From contig CAVQRC010000003.1 of the NCBI GenBank assembly GCA_963715045.1, positions 423,847 to 487,846 on the forward strand: a stretch of 64,000 nt of DNA, given 5' to 3'. Position 1 is the first letter of the stretch; each line of letters starts with the position of its first letter. The DNA is from CAVQRC01 sp963715045. Lineage in GTDB: Bacteria; Planctomycetota; Planctomycetia; Pirellulales; Lacipirellulaceae. Shown in pieces: positions 8,795 to 17,180 of this stretch. The notes below the pieces were generated by a model. The model made no database searches and was not told where the DNA came from. It saw nothing but the letters and a program-made list of their open reading frames with translations. The translations under genes were made by a program, and so were the position numbers.

Positions 8795-11050
8795 TTGAGT
8801 CTTGTGCAGCGTCTCCGAAATGTCTTGAAGTGGCCCTTTACGTGGGTCGTTCTCGTGCTGGCTGTGGCGGTCGGCTACGGCTACGCCGACTGGCACGCCG
8901 CCGCTCCCCGCCCGAGGCCCTCGAGCGGGCCACGTACGTGGGGCAGTCAGCGGGTGCGCCGAGTGCCACCAGAAGGAGTACGACCAGTGGATCGGTTCGC
9001 ACCACGAACGGGCTATGGATGTGGCCACGCCGGAAACCGTGCTGGGCGACTTCAACAACGCCCGCCTGACGCACCTGGGCGTCACTTCGCGGATGTTCCG
9101 GCGCGACGGCCATTATGTCACACCGAGGGGCCCGACGGCCGGATGCAGGACTTCGAAGTCAAGTACGTCTTCGGCTTCGACCCGCTGCAGCAATATATGG
9201 TCGATTTCCCGATGGCCGCGTGCAGGTGCTCCGTGTCACGTGGGACATGGTTCGGAAGCGGTGGTTCTTCGTCGCCCCCCGACGTCGAAGACGATCGACA
9301 CCAGCGACCCGCTGCACTGGACCAAGGCGGGGCCAAGAACTGGAACCACATGTGCGCCGACTGCCATTCGACGAACCTCCAAAAGAACTACGACCCCGCG
9401 ACGAACACGTATCACACGACCTACTCGGAAATCGACGTCAGCTGCGAAGCGTGCCACGGCCCGGGCAGCCTCCACGTCAACTCGCACCGCTAAGTCGCTG
9501 TTCTGGGACCGGCGGCAGGGCTACGGCCTGGCGGCTCAAGAGTCCGAATCCAGCGATTGAGATCGAGACCTGTTTCCGCTGCCATTCGCGACGAAGCATG
9601 ATCAAGAGGCTTTCAACCCGGCGACAACTTTTACGACTGCTTCGCGCCGTCACTCTCCGCGAAGGCCTGTACCACGCCGACGGGCAAATCCTCGACGAGG
9701 TCTACGTCTACGGTTCGTTCCTCCAGAGCAAGATGTACGCGAAGGGGGTGCGTTGCACCGACTGCCACAACCCGCACTCGATGGAGGTGAAGTTCCCGGG
9801 CAACCCGCTCTGCACGTCGTGCCACATCGCCGGGCAAGTACGACACGCCGACGCACCACCATCACACCAGCGGGACGGCCGGGCGCGCAGTGCGTCGAGT
9901 GCCACATGCCCGAGCACCTACATGGTGGTCGATCCGCGCCGCGACCACAGCTTGCGGTTCCGCGGCCCGATTTGACGGTCGACTCGGGCACGCCCAACGC
10001 GTGCAACGGCTGTCATACGAAGGAAGAGGAGTCGGCCGAATGGGCAGCTGCACAGATCCGCGACTGGGTCGGAGCCGAGAAGGCCGCGCCGCCGCATTGG
10101 ACGGCGGCGATCACGGCGGGCCGCAGGCGAACAGAAGGTGCCGACAAGTTGCTGATCGACGTCCTCGAGAACGAAGATGCCGGCGCTGGTGCAGGCGACG
10201 GCCGCGGAGTTGCTCGGTGGCCTGGCCAGACCGGCGGCGCAAGGCCGCCTTTACGGAAGCAACTCAAGAAGAAGCGGGGAGTTGACCCGGCGGTCAGGAC
10301 CGCCGCGGCGGCCAGCTATCCGGCGACCGAAGCTGCCGACTACGTGCGGATGCTCGGCCCGGGGTCTGGTCGATCCGCATACCGACGCCCGAATTGCTGC
10401 CGCGAACCGGCTCGTCGACGTGCCGGCCCAGTACATCGGTCGGCGGGATCAACAACACTCCAAAGCCGCCCTCGACGAGTATCGTGACTGGCGCAAGAAA
10501 TCTATCAGGATCGAGCCGCCGGAGAACTGAACCTGGGGAGTCTCGCGCGTCGACTGGGTGATCCTCAAACGGCCGCCAGCATTTCCGCCGCGCAATCGAA
10601 CGGGAACCCTATCTCACCGGACCGCGGAGTGAGTTGGCCGCCGTGTTGCCGCCGGATGCGGTCGGCGAAGCCAATCGCCTGAGGGCGGAGGAATTGACCA
10701 ACCTCAAGCGGGACATTGAACTCCTCCCCGACAGTGGCCCGACGTATTACCGGTTGGGACTGACCCACTATTTGCTGGGGCAACTCGACGAGGCAGAACA
10801 GGCCCTCAGCAAAGCCACCGAGCTGGCCCCCACCGTGTACGAGTTCTGGACGGCCCTGGCGCTGTTGCAAGAGCGGCGGCAGGAGTACGACGCTGCGGCA
10901 CAGACACTTGGTCGGATGATCCAGTTGCGGCCCGAAGATCCAACGGCCCAGCAGATCTTCACGCGGATGCAGCGAAGTCGCACGCAATCCCAGCCCTCAG
11001 CTCTGCCGGGGGACGGGCCGGCAGCGGAACGCAGCGTGACGCAGCCGTGA
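8795..11050 (+). CDS. Octahaem c-type cytochrome with HEAT and TPR C-terminus (many frameshifts)
   Basis: About 750 residues, split over all three frames by roughly a dozen indels. The N-terminus has one membrane anchor (FTWVVLVLAVAVGYGYADW), so the body is periplasmic. Eight haem-binding CxxCH motifs are readable: CAECH 8955, CADCH 9353, CEACH 9443, CFRCH 9571, CTDCH 9754, CTSCH 9811, CVECH 9891, CNGCH 10002. They are followed by a HEAT-like segment (LVDPHTDARIAAANRLVDVP) and TPRs (YYRLGLTHYLLGQLDEAEQ near 10745; a further one before it). This is the architecture of a widespread multihaem cytochrome/TPR family of soil and aquatic bacteria, probably an electron carrier or oxidoreductase of unknown substrate. 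Start: TTG 8795 or GTG 8804; no strong ribosome-binding site. Because motif spacing is normal, I read the breaks as sequence errors rather than gene decay. Confidence 0.75.
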
Positions 11051-11173
11051 AGTGTTCGCAGCGGATGCAGCGGGACCACGCGGTGCTCGCCTTCACCGTG
11101 CCCCCGAATCGCTCCCTACGTCTCGATTGAGCGTCGCGGTCCGTCTCGCATCCGAGCCGTCCCCCGGCAGAGC
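11000..11173. repeat. 17-bp perfect inverted repeat (core CTCTGCCGGGGGACGG)
   Basis: The arms are 11000-11016 and 11157-11173, about 140 bases apart. The left arm lies inside the last codons of the cytochrome gene and the right arm is intergenic. Each arm also carries half of the CCCCCGGCAGAGCC hairpin family seen at 54381-54399. It may act as a transcript-end structure or mark a small mobile palindromic element. Confidence 0.6.
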
Positions 11174-11253
11174 CCTCGTTGTTCTACACAAGTAGACGCT
11201 CGCGTCCTCGGACGCCCCTAATCCAGCCCTCGCAGCGATCCACAGGTCGGGAT

Positions 11254-11370
11254 GAAGCCACAGAGGTCGCCGAGGACACAGAGCACCGGCACGGGGACCG
11301 GACCGGACCGCATCACAGTAGCGGTCCGTGGACAATTTCTCTCTGTGCCCTCGTCTTTCTCTGTGGCTTC
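11254..11370. repeat. 30-bp imperfect inverted repeat, GAAGCCACAGAG family
   Basis: The arms 11254-11283 and 11341-11370 are equal in length and match at about 25 of 30 positions; the outer 12 bases GAAGCCACAGAG / CTCTGTGGCTTC are perfect and the inner parts read GAGGACACAGAG / CTCTGTGCCCTC. The 57-base loop is GC-rich. Similar CACAGAG palindromes occur between genes in many planctomycetes (general knowledge, not checked here). Confidence 0.7.
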
Positions 11371-11482
11371 CCTTCGATACGACCGGATGGGCTACCGAAT
11401 CAAGCTGCGACGTCGGCCGGGCTGAGGTCTCTGTGGTTCAACACGCGGAGATCTGTAGAACAATGAGGGCAGAGCCGGGTGC

Positions 11483-11841
11483 TGGGCCCCCGAAAATGTG
11501 AGTTTTTGGCGGGCGTCTTGCGATTGCTGCGTCGATTCAAACGGTTCCGCTTGATCGCATCTGGGGCGCGTGTTGGACGGCAACCAGACCCCCGCGAGCC
11601 TGGGGGTCTGTTGATTGAACGAAGGTTTTCGGGCGTCGTTGCCTTGGTCGAGAAGTCCATCCGGGTCGACGATGCCTGGGGACGCTCGATAGGTCGCGCA
11701 GAGGCGCTGAGCACGCTGAGAAATCGCGGCACGGCGAACAGCTGCTTCGCAGCTGATTAACGGCGCCGCGTATCCTCCGCGTGACTGGTTCGACGGAACA
11801 AAAACCGGTTAGAAACCCCCCTACCGATTTTCGGGGGCCCA
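11483..11841. mobile_element. Possible MITE-like element with 15-bp terminal inverted repeats
   Basis: TGGGCCCCCGAAAAT at 11483-11497 is exactly inverted as ATTTTCGGGGGCCCA at 11827-11841. The 359-base element has no credible gene and contains a 9-bp stem hairpin at 11585-11610. I see no clear target-site duplication, so mobility is only suggested by the ends and the non-coding interior. Confidence 0.4.
11585..11610. repeat. Hairpin CAGACCCCC / GGGGGTCTG
   Basis: A perfect 9-bp stem with an 8-base loop. No T-tract follows on either strand, so it is not a textbook terminator. It lies inside the element with 15-bp inverted ends. Confidence 0.5.
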
Positions 11842-11893
11842 ACCGGGGGCTTCAGTTGATTGGTCGTCGTCCGATGCCAAGTAGCACCCGGCG

Positions 11894-12296
11894 TCACGCT
11901 TCCCGATAGCCAAGCAGCACCAGAATGCACGGACCGTCGGCGATGACGTTCGCCGGCTTGTTCGGCTCGCGAAACGGCCGCTTCGCTCTCGGCGCCCGGC
12001 TGCATCCAGATGTGTTTGATGCCGAGCCGCAAGGCCTCGTCGACAACCTCCTCCGTAATCGGTGGCGGTGTGATGATCGAAATGGCATCGACCGGTTCCG
12101 CCACCGCGGTGAGACTCGACGCGACGCGAAGGCCTTCGATTTCATCCGCGTGGGGGTTGATCGGCGTGACGTCGTAGTCGTGCTGAAGGTACGCCCGCAG
12201 GACCTTGTTGCCGTACTTGGATCGATCCTGCGAGGCACCGACGACGGCGAATCGCTTGCCGGAAAGAAAAGCCCGGATCTGGTCCTGTTCGGACAT
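11894..12296 (-). CDS. CoA-binding (YccU-like) Rossmann protein (one frameshift)
   Basis: About 134 residues. It begins MSEQDQIRAFLSGKRFAVVG, where the glycine-rich segment continues with GASQDRSKYGNKV, then TPINPHADEIEGL, AISIITPPPITEEVV and GIKHIWMQPGAES: the full set of conserved blocks of the small CoA_binding_2 family. Near 11960 the frame changes and the protein finishes as NVIADGPCILVLLGYREA, matching the usual C-terminus with its conserved Cys. Members are cytosolic and bind CoA or a related nucleotide; their biological role is unclear. It is divergent from the dehydrogenase at 12426, sharing a 130-base promoter region. Confidence 0.85.
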
Positions 12297-12425
12297 GGGG
12301 TGCCTTCAGCGGAGAGTGCAACGGTCGTCACCGTCAGGCGTGGCCTGGCGCAAAGCGTACTCTACAATGGCGGCTCGAAGCGTAAAACCCACCCCCCAAG
12401 TGGTTTCACTGGCGAGATTTGACTG

Positions 12426-13285
12426 TTGAAGAAACACGAGATCGGATTGATCGGCATCGGGCTGCTCGGAACCGCAATGGCCGAAAAGATGTTGTCCCGC
12501 GGCTGGGAAGTTGTCGGCTACGACGTCGAACCTTCGCGGCGCGCGAGGCCCTCGCGGCGGCCGGGGGTCGACCCGTCGCCACGCCGGCGGAAGTCTTCGC
12601 AGCACCTCGGCCGGTCATGCTCAGTCTGCCGACGAGCGGAATCGTCAGCCAACTCACCGTGGAGCTTGCCGATGCACTCGGCCCTGGCACGCTGCTGATC
12701 GATACGACGACCGGAGATCCCGAGGAGATGATGGCGATCGCCAAAAAGCTCGCGGCGCTCGGTGTCGACTACGTCGAGGCGACCGTCGCGGGCTCGAGCA
12801 CGCAGGTTCTCGAGGGTACGGCGGTGCTCTATCTGGGCGGGGAAGAAGCGGTCGTCGCTCGCGTTGAAGCGATCCTCGAACCGATTGCGGGTGTTCAGTT
12901 TCGTCTCGGTGATGTCGGAGCGGCGTCGCGTTTCAAGTTGGTTCACAACCTGCTGCTCGGTCTGCACCGGGCCGCCCTGGCCGAGACCTTGCTGTTTGGC
13001 GAAGCACTGGGATTCGAGGCCCAGCGGACGCTCGAGATCCTTCGCGTCACGCCGGCCGCGTCGGTCGCGATGCAGGCCAAGGGGCAAAAGATGGTCAGCC
13101 GCGACTACGAGCCGCATGCCCGGCTGGCTCAGCACCTCAAGGATGTGCGGCTGATTCTCGCGGAAGCCGAGCGGCACGGGGCGAAGACGCCGTTGTCCGA
13201 AAAGCATCGCGAGCTGCTCGAACGGGCCGTGGAACTGGGCTACGGCGACGCCGACAACACGGCTGTGATCGAAGGTTTGCGGTAG
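12426..13285 (+). CDS. Beta-hydroxyacid dehydrogenase (3-hydroxyisobutyrate dehydrogenase-like) (one frameshift)
   Basis: About 286 residues. TTG start giving MKKHEIGLIGIGLLGTAMAE, with the Rossmann motif GxGxxG for NAD(P). A frame change near 12540 joins DVEPSRR to EALAAAGG. Then come LSLPTSG, DTTTGDPEE (the family substrate-binding motif is normally D-x-S-T), EATVAGSSTQV and the catalytic Lys region SRFKLVHNLLLG. The C-terminal all-helical domain is complete and ends with GYGDADNTAVIEGLR. Such enzymes oxidise or reduce 2- or 3-hydroxyacids in the cytosol; substrate cannot be told from sequence. The Ser-to-Thr change in DTTTGDP and the VAGSS in place of VSGG suggest a branch distinct from classical HIBADH. 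Confidence 0.82.
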
Positions 13286-13422
13286 CGTCGCCCCCGCAGT
13301 GTGGCCCTGGTCGCGCGATGCTTCTCCGATGGTCGTGCGGTAGAGTCCAGAGAGCGGCGGCCGTGGCAACCAAAGTGCACTCCGATGGGGAAACGACTTG
13401 CCCATTCCCCATCTGCCCATTG

Positions 13423-13454
13423 CGCCTATTCGCCTATTCGCCTATTCGCCTATT
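13423..13454. repeat. Tandem array of CGCCTATT (4 perfect copies)
   Basis: Four head-to-tail copies of the octamer, preceded by degenerate CCCATT-type units and followed by CACCCATT. It lies in the gap between the dehydrogenase and the convergent squalene/phytoene synthase gene. Confidence 0.8.
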
Positions 13455-13471
13455 CACCCATTCACTCGCGG

Positions 13472-14378
13472 TCAAGTGCGCGACTCACCCAGCGTCTGTT
13501 CGAGAATGCTTCGCACTTGACTTCGCGGCACTTTGCTTCCCGGGCCGTTAGAGCGTACGCAGGCAAGCGTCTGATCGGCGAGTCGGCGGGGCAGATCGGC
13601 AAACGCGATCACGCCGGGTGAACTGCCGGCCGCTCTCAAGATCTCGACGTAGCGAGCCGCTCGGCTGAGGTCCTCTTCGGCAAGCTCGAAAGATCTCCGT
13701 CCGTGACTGGTCGAGTGGGATGAACCGCCGACCGTGTGATGCGTCATCACGGGAGTCTTTGAGGATGTTGACAAGCTGGAGTCCCTCGCCGAACCACCGC
13801 GCGTGTTCCACCAGCTGCGGTTCGACATCCCGGAGTCCCAGTTCTTGAGTCACAAACAGCCTGGTCAGCATCTCGCCCACCAGTCCAGCCACGACATAGC
13901 AGTAATCGCGCAGCTCGGCGATGCTCCGGAGCTGCATTCCGCCCGAGGCGTCCCCGGCCGCAACGAACCGCCGCATTCCAGCGGCCGATTGTTGCACGCT
14001 GTCCAGGATCGTCTCGCGGGCAGCAGGTGGCATCGACCGGGTGACGCATAGCACGCCGCCCACCGCGTCGACCAATTCGATGTAATCGGTGTTCTGACAC
14101 GGTCGACGGGGCAGCCACGCGATTGGCATTGCGTAACTCCCGGTTCTGCAGCCGTGGAGAATCGCAGCGAATCGATCGAACGCGTCGAGCTTCTCCTGAC
14201 GCGTCAGATTCTCGCCATCTTCGATCGTATCCGCTACGCGAAACAGCAGGTAGGCGACGGCTACCTGTCGCCTGAGAGGCTCTGGGAGCAGGGGGATGGC
14301 GAGCGCGAAAGTGCGGCTGGTACGAATCAGCAATTCCTGAAGCCGCTGGTCGGTCAGAGGAGATTCCGTACTCATCAT
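13472..14378 (-). CDS. Squalene/phytoene synthase family protein (one frameshift)
   Basis: About 301 residues. Head-to-head prenyl synthase fold: SRTFALAIPLLP near the start, first Asp-rich motif as RVADTIEDGEN, a middle block RDYCYVVAGLVGEMLT (the Tyr-Cys-x-x-Val-Ala-Gly-x-Val-Gly signature) and second Asp-rich motif LVNILKDSRDD followed by GRRFIP. After a frame change near 13700 it ends with SRAARYVEILRA then SQVRSILEQTL. These enzymes condense two farnesyl or geranylgeranyl diphosphates. The IEDGE and KDSRDD variants are closer to squalene synthase-like proteins than to carotenoid CrtB, but the product is not certain. No hopanoid or carotenoid genes flank it. Divergent from the GNAT gene. 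Confidence 0.82.
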
Positions 14379-14519
14379 CCGGGCCTTGTCGAAACAATCT
14401 TACCACGGGTCGCTCCGCGGACAGTCTAACCGCTGGACAGGCGTGAAGAGAAGCAGCACGATGAGGCCGGTTGGCCGGTTGCGGTCCACAGCGAATTCTT
14501 TGGAGGAGGTCGTTCCGAG

Positions 14520-15023
14520 GTGGATCATCGAAATTCGAGTCCGACTGAGACTTCGCTGCGGAAGGTTCGCGATGACGATCTGGCCGTTTTCTTCGTTCAG
14601 CAACGGGATCCTTCGGCCATTGCGATGGCAGCGTTTACGACGCAGGATCCGGACGACCTGGAGGCCTTTACCGCACATTGGGAGAACATCCGGGGTGATG
14701 ATTCGATTACGATTCGGACCGTGGTTGCCGGTGAACGCGTGGCAGGTCATGTGCTCTTGCATCACTGTTATGGAAAGCCCGAGCTCAGCTATTGGCTCGG
14801 CCGCGAGTACTGGGGCCATGGCATCGGCACCGCGGCCGTGGCCCGGTTTGTCGCCGAATGCTGTCCCCAGCGTCCGCTGTTCGCGCACGCAGCTGCCGAC
14901 AATGCGGCCTCGCTGCGGATTCTGCAGAAATGCGGTTTTGCCGAGGTGGAGAGACGAATGGCGTTCGCGAATGGGAGGGGCGGGGAGATTGTGGAAGTGA
15001 TTCTGTGTTTGGAACGCGCTTGA
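14520..15023 (+). CDS. GNAT family N-acetyltransferase
   Basis: 167 residues, intact. GTG start, with a strong GGAGGAGG ribosome-binding sequence about ten bases upstream at 14502-14509. Family features are LRKVRDDDLAVF at the start, GHVLLH, PELSYWLGREYWGHGIGTAA (the acetyl-CoA pyrophosphate loop) and AAADNAASLRILQKCGFAEV near the end. This is the RimJ/RimL-like branch that acetylates protein N-termini or small molecules. The substrate is unknown. It is followed by short tandem repeats rather than by a partner gene. Confidence 0.85.
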   Translation: MDHRNSSPTETSLRKVRDDDLAVFFVQQRDPSAIAMAAFTTQDPDDLEAFTAHWENIRGDDSITIRTVVAGERVAGHVLLHHCYGKPELSYWLGREYWGHGIGTAAVARFVAECCPQRPLFAHAAADNAASLRILQKCGFAEVERRMAFANGRGGEIVEVILCLERA

Positions 15024-15092
15024 GTTTGTGGGAGGATGAAGTCCGACGCAGACGACCGCGAGTTCTGCGAGCGGAGCGAAGGTGGGAGGGAG

Positions 15093-15132
15093 CTGGGACG
15101 CTGGGACTCTGGGACGCTGGGACTCCGGGACT
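15093..15132. repeat. Tandem array of CTGGGACG/CTGGGACT (five 8-bp units)
   Basis: The units alternate G and T at the eighth base; the fifth is CCGGGACT. It lies just after the acetyltransferase gene. The period equals that of the array at 13423-13454 but the sequence is unrelated. Confidence 0.75.
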
Positions 15133-15162
15133 TGTGGGTTTTTGAGATTTGATTTTTGTGGA

Positions 15163-15190
15163 TTGAGATTTGTTTGTGATTTGGTGCTTG
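15163..15190 (+). repeat. Dispersed 28-base repeat, copy 1 (core GAGATTTGTTTGTGATTTGG)
   Basis: AT-rich against a GC-rich background and identical over 28 bases to 60118-60145; a third copy on the opposite strand is at 41256-41283 (26 of 28). The surrounding sequence consists of degenerate ATTTG units. Confidence 0.85.
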
Positions 15191-15215
15191 TCATTTGTGA
15201 TTTAGTTTTGGTGCG

Positions 15216-16494
15216 ATGGATTTGTTTCTGATTCGAACGGCTGGCGTTGGCGGTGGGCCTGGGCTTGTTGATCGGGCTGCAGCGGGAGTGGAGGGAGTCG
15301 GATATCGCCGGCATCCGCACGTTTCCGCTGATCGCCATGCTGGGGGCGTTGATCGCGATCATCGAGGGCGAGCCGCCGAGCTGGCTGATGGCAGCGGGGC
15401 TCGCGGCAGTGGCGGCCCTGTTGTTTACGGCCAACCTGACCAGGCAACGCCGCGACAGCGCGAGCCCGGGAATCACGACCGAGGTCGCGGCGTTGTTGAC
15501 CTATGTGATCGGGGCCGCTTCGGGGCTGGGGCTGATGCTGCCGGCGATCCTGGTGGGCGGCATGGTGGTGATCCTCCTGCATTGGAAGGAACGGCTGCAC
15601 GGCTTTGTCGGCCGAATCGGTGAGAAGGACATTCGGGCCGTGGTGAATCTGGCTCTGATCGCGCTGGTGATCCTGCCGATTCTGCCCGACCAGGCGTACG
15701 GTCCTTACGGAGTGCTGAACCCGCACAGGATCTGGCTGATGGTCGTGCTGATCGTGGGGATCAGCATGGCGGCCTATGTGGCCTATCAATTACTCGGGGC
15801 CGAGAGCGGCGCGGTGGTCGGCGGAATCCTCGGCGGACTGATATCGAGTACGGCCACGACGGTCAGTTACGCTCGGCAGACCAGGGGAAGCACGCGAGGC
15901 GCGGGAATCGTCGCGCTCGTAATTATGGTGGCGTCGGCAACCGTCAACCTCCGCGTACTGGCAGAGATCGCGGTCGTTGCGCCGCAGTTGTTGCGGGCAG
16001 CCCTGCTGCCGATCGCCGCGATCTTCGGGCTGATGGTGGTCGAATGCCTCGCCGTGCTGATGCTCAACCTGGGACGCGAGGCCGTACCGCCAGAGCAGGC
16101 CAGCCCGGCTCAACTCAAGCCGGCGATCTTCTTCGGGATCATGTACGCCGTCGTCGTGTTTCTGGTGGCGGTGTTTAAGGATCTCTTCGGTGATCGCGGA
16201 TTGTACGTGATCGCCGCGATTTCGGGTTTGACCGATCTGGATGCGATCACCCTCTCAACCGCTCAATTGTTCAATGACAATCGCATGGAGGCCTCGACGG
16301 CGTGGCGGTTAATCGTCGTTGGCACCATGTCGAACCTGGTGTTCAAGGCCGTCGCGGTGGCCGTGTTGGGCAGTGGCCGGTTGCTGGTCTATATCGTCGT
16401 ATTGTTTGGCTTCGCGCTGGCCTTCGGCGGTGGCCTGTTGTGGTTCTGGCCCGAGATCGTCTTAGCCGAACCGAGTTACTTCGGCTTAAGTTGA
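15216..16494 (+). CDS. MgtC/SapB-DUF4010 family membrane protein (N-terminal frameshift)
   Basis: About 425 residues with 12 or so hydrophobic segments. The natural start is ATG 15216 (MDLFLIR); one extra base near 15237 shifts the frame, and the protein continues as LALAVGLGLLIGLQREWRE, the conserved MgtC N-terminal motif with its Gly/Arg/Glu pattern. MgtC motifs include GIRTFPLIAMLG. The second half (GGLISSTATTVSYARQTR, GLTDLDAITLSTA) is the DUF4010 domain. Members are inner-membrane proteins linked to Mg2+ homeostasis or intracellular survival in pathogens; in free-living planctomycetes the role is unknown. The gene stands alone, followed by the 245-bp repeat array. Confidence 0.85.
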
Positions 16495-16559
16495 AATTCC
16501 ATTGGTTCAGGACCGTTCCGACCGGGAGCACGATGAGCCACGCGGCAACGATCCCCGGC

Positions 16560-17180
16560 GAATCGCGCCCCTTACGACGCTGTGAACGCCGCGGGGGTCC
16601 CGAGTGCGAAAGCCCGGCTTCTGGTGCAGCGGAGCCATCGGCAACGACCGCCGCGAGACTGAATCATGCAACCCGGCGGGACGAAGCCGAGCTTGCGAAG
16701 CCCGGCTTTTTCAGGTTCAGAGCACGGTCGAATCGCCAGCCAAAAGCCGGGCTTCTTTGCGCTGCCAGACCACGATCAGAGCCAACGCAGCAACGACCAC
16801 CTGCGAAATCCAGCGCCCCTTACGACGCTGTGAACGCCGCGGGGGTCCCGAGTGCGAAAAGCCCGGCATTGCCGTGGCGCAGCGGAGCATGAACGGGAAC
16901 GAAGCCGGGCTTTGGCGAAGCCCGGATCTTCGGGTTCAGAGCACGTCTGGACCGCCAGGTACCAAAAGCCGGGCTTCTTGTGCTGCCAGACCACGATCAG
17001 AGCCAACGCAGCAACGACCACCGGCGAAATCCAGCCTCTTACGACGCTGTGAACGCCGCGGGGGTCCCGAGTGCGAAAAGCCCGGCATTCTGGTGCAGCG
17101 GAGCGACATGGCAACGACCGCTGCGAGGACTGAATCATTTGCGACGCGGGCCGCCGGTACCAAATGCCGGGCTTTGTGGC
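16560..17180. repeat. Tandem repeat array, about 2.5 units of 220-250 bp, with GAAGCCCGGCTT-type palindromes
   Basis: The anchor sequence CTTACGACGCTGTGAACGCC recurs at 16571, 16819 and 17038, so units are 248 and 219 bases. Each contains a CGCGGGGGTCCCGAGTGCG segment, AAGCCCGGC arms in both orientations, and a segment ending in GCAACGACCACC. The third unit is cut short and runs into the last codons of the glycosylase gene on the other strand. No protein or tRNA gene is seen from 16495 to 17134. Confidence 0.8.

Larger units (their letters stand above)
11051..11893. other. Gene-free region rich in inverted repeats
   Basis: No convincing protein or tRNA is seen in these 840 bases; open frames here lack any family motif. 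The stretch holds the right arm of the 17-bp repeat, the CACAGAG inverted repeat (11254-11370), a 15-bp terminal inverted repeat (11483/11841) and a strong hairpin (11585-11610). It looks like accumulated non-autonomous repeat elements between the cytochrome gene and the convergent CoA-binding gene. Confidence 0.6.

Noticed and set aside
11051..11757. Protein-coding gene in the gap after the cytochrome
   Set aside because: Short frames of 80-110 codons exist on both strands but none has conserved motifs or ribosome-binding sites, and the region is made of inverted repeats.
13472..14378. Hopanoid or carotenoid biosynthesis cluster
   Set aside because: Only one prenyl synthase-like gene is present; the neighbours are an acetyltransferase and a dehydrogenase, and the distant toroid protein at 51985 lacks the cyclase DxDD motif.
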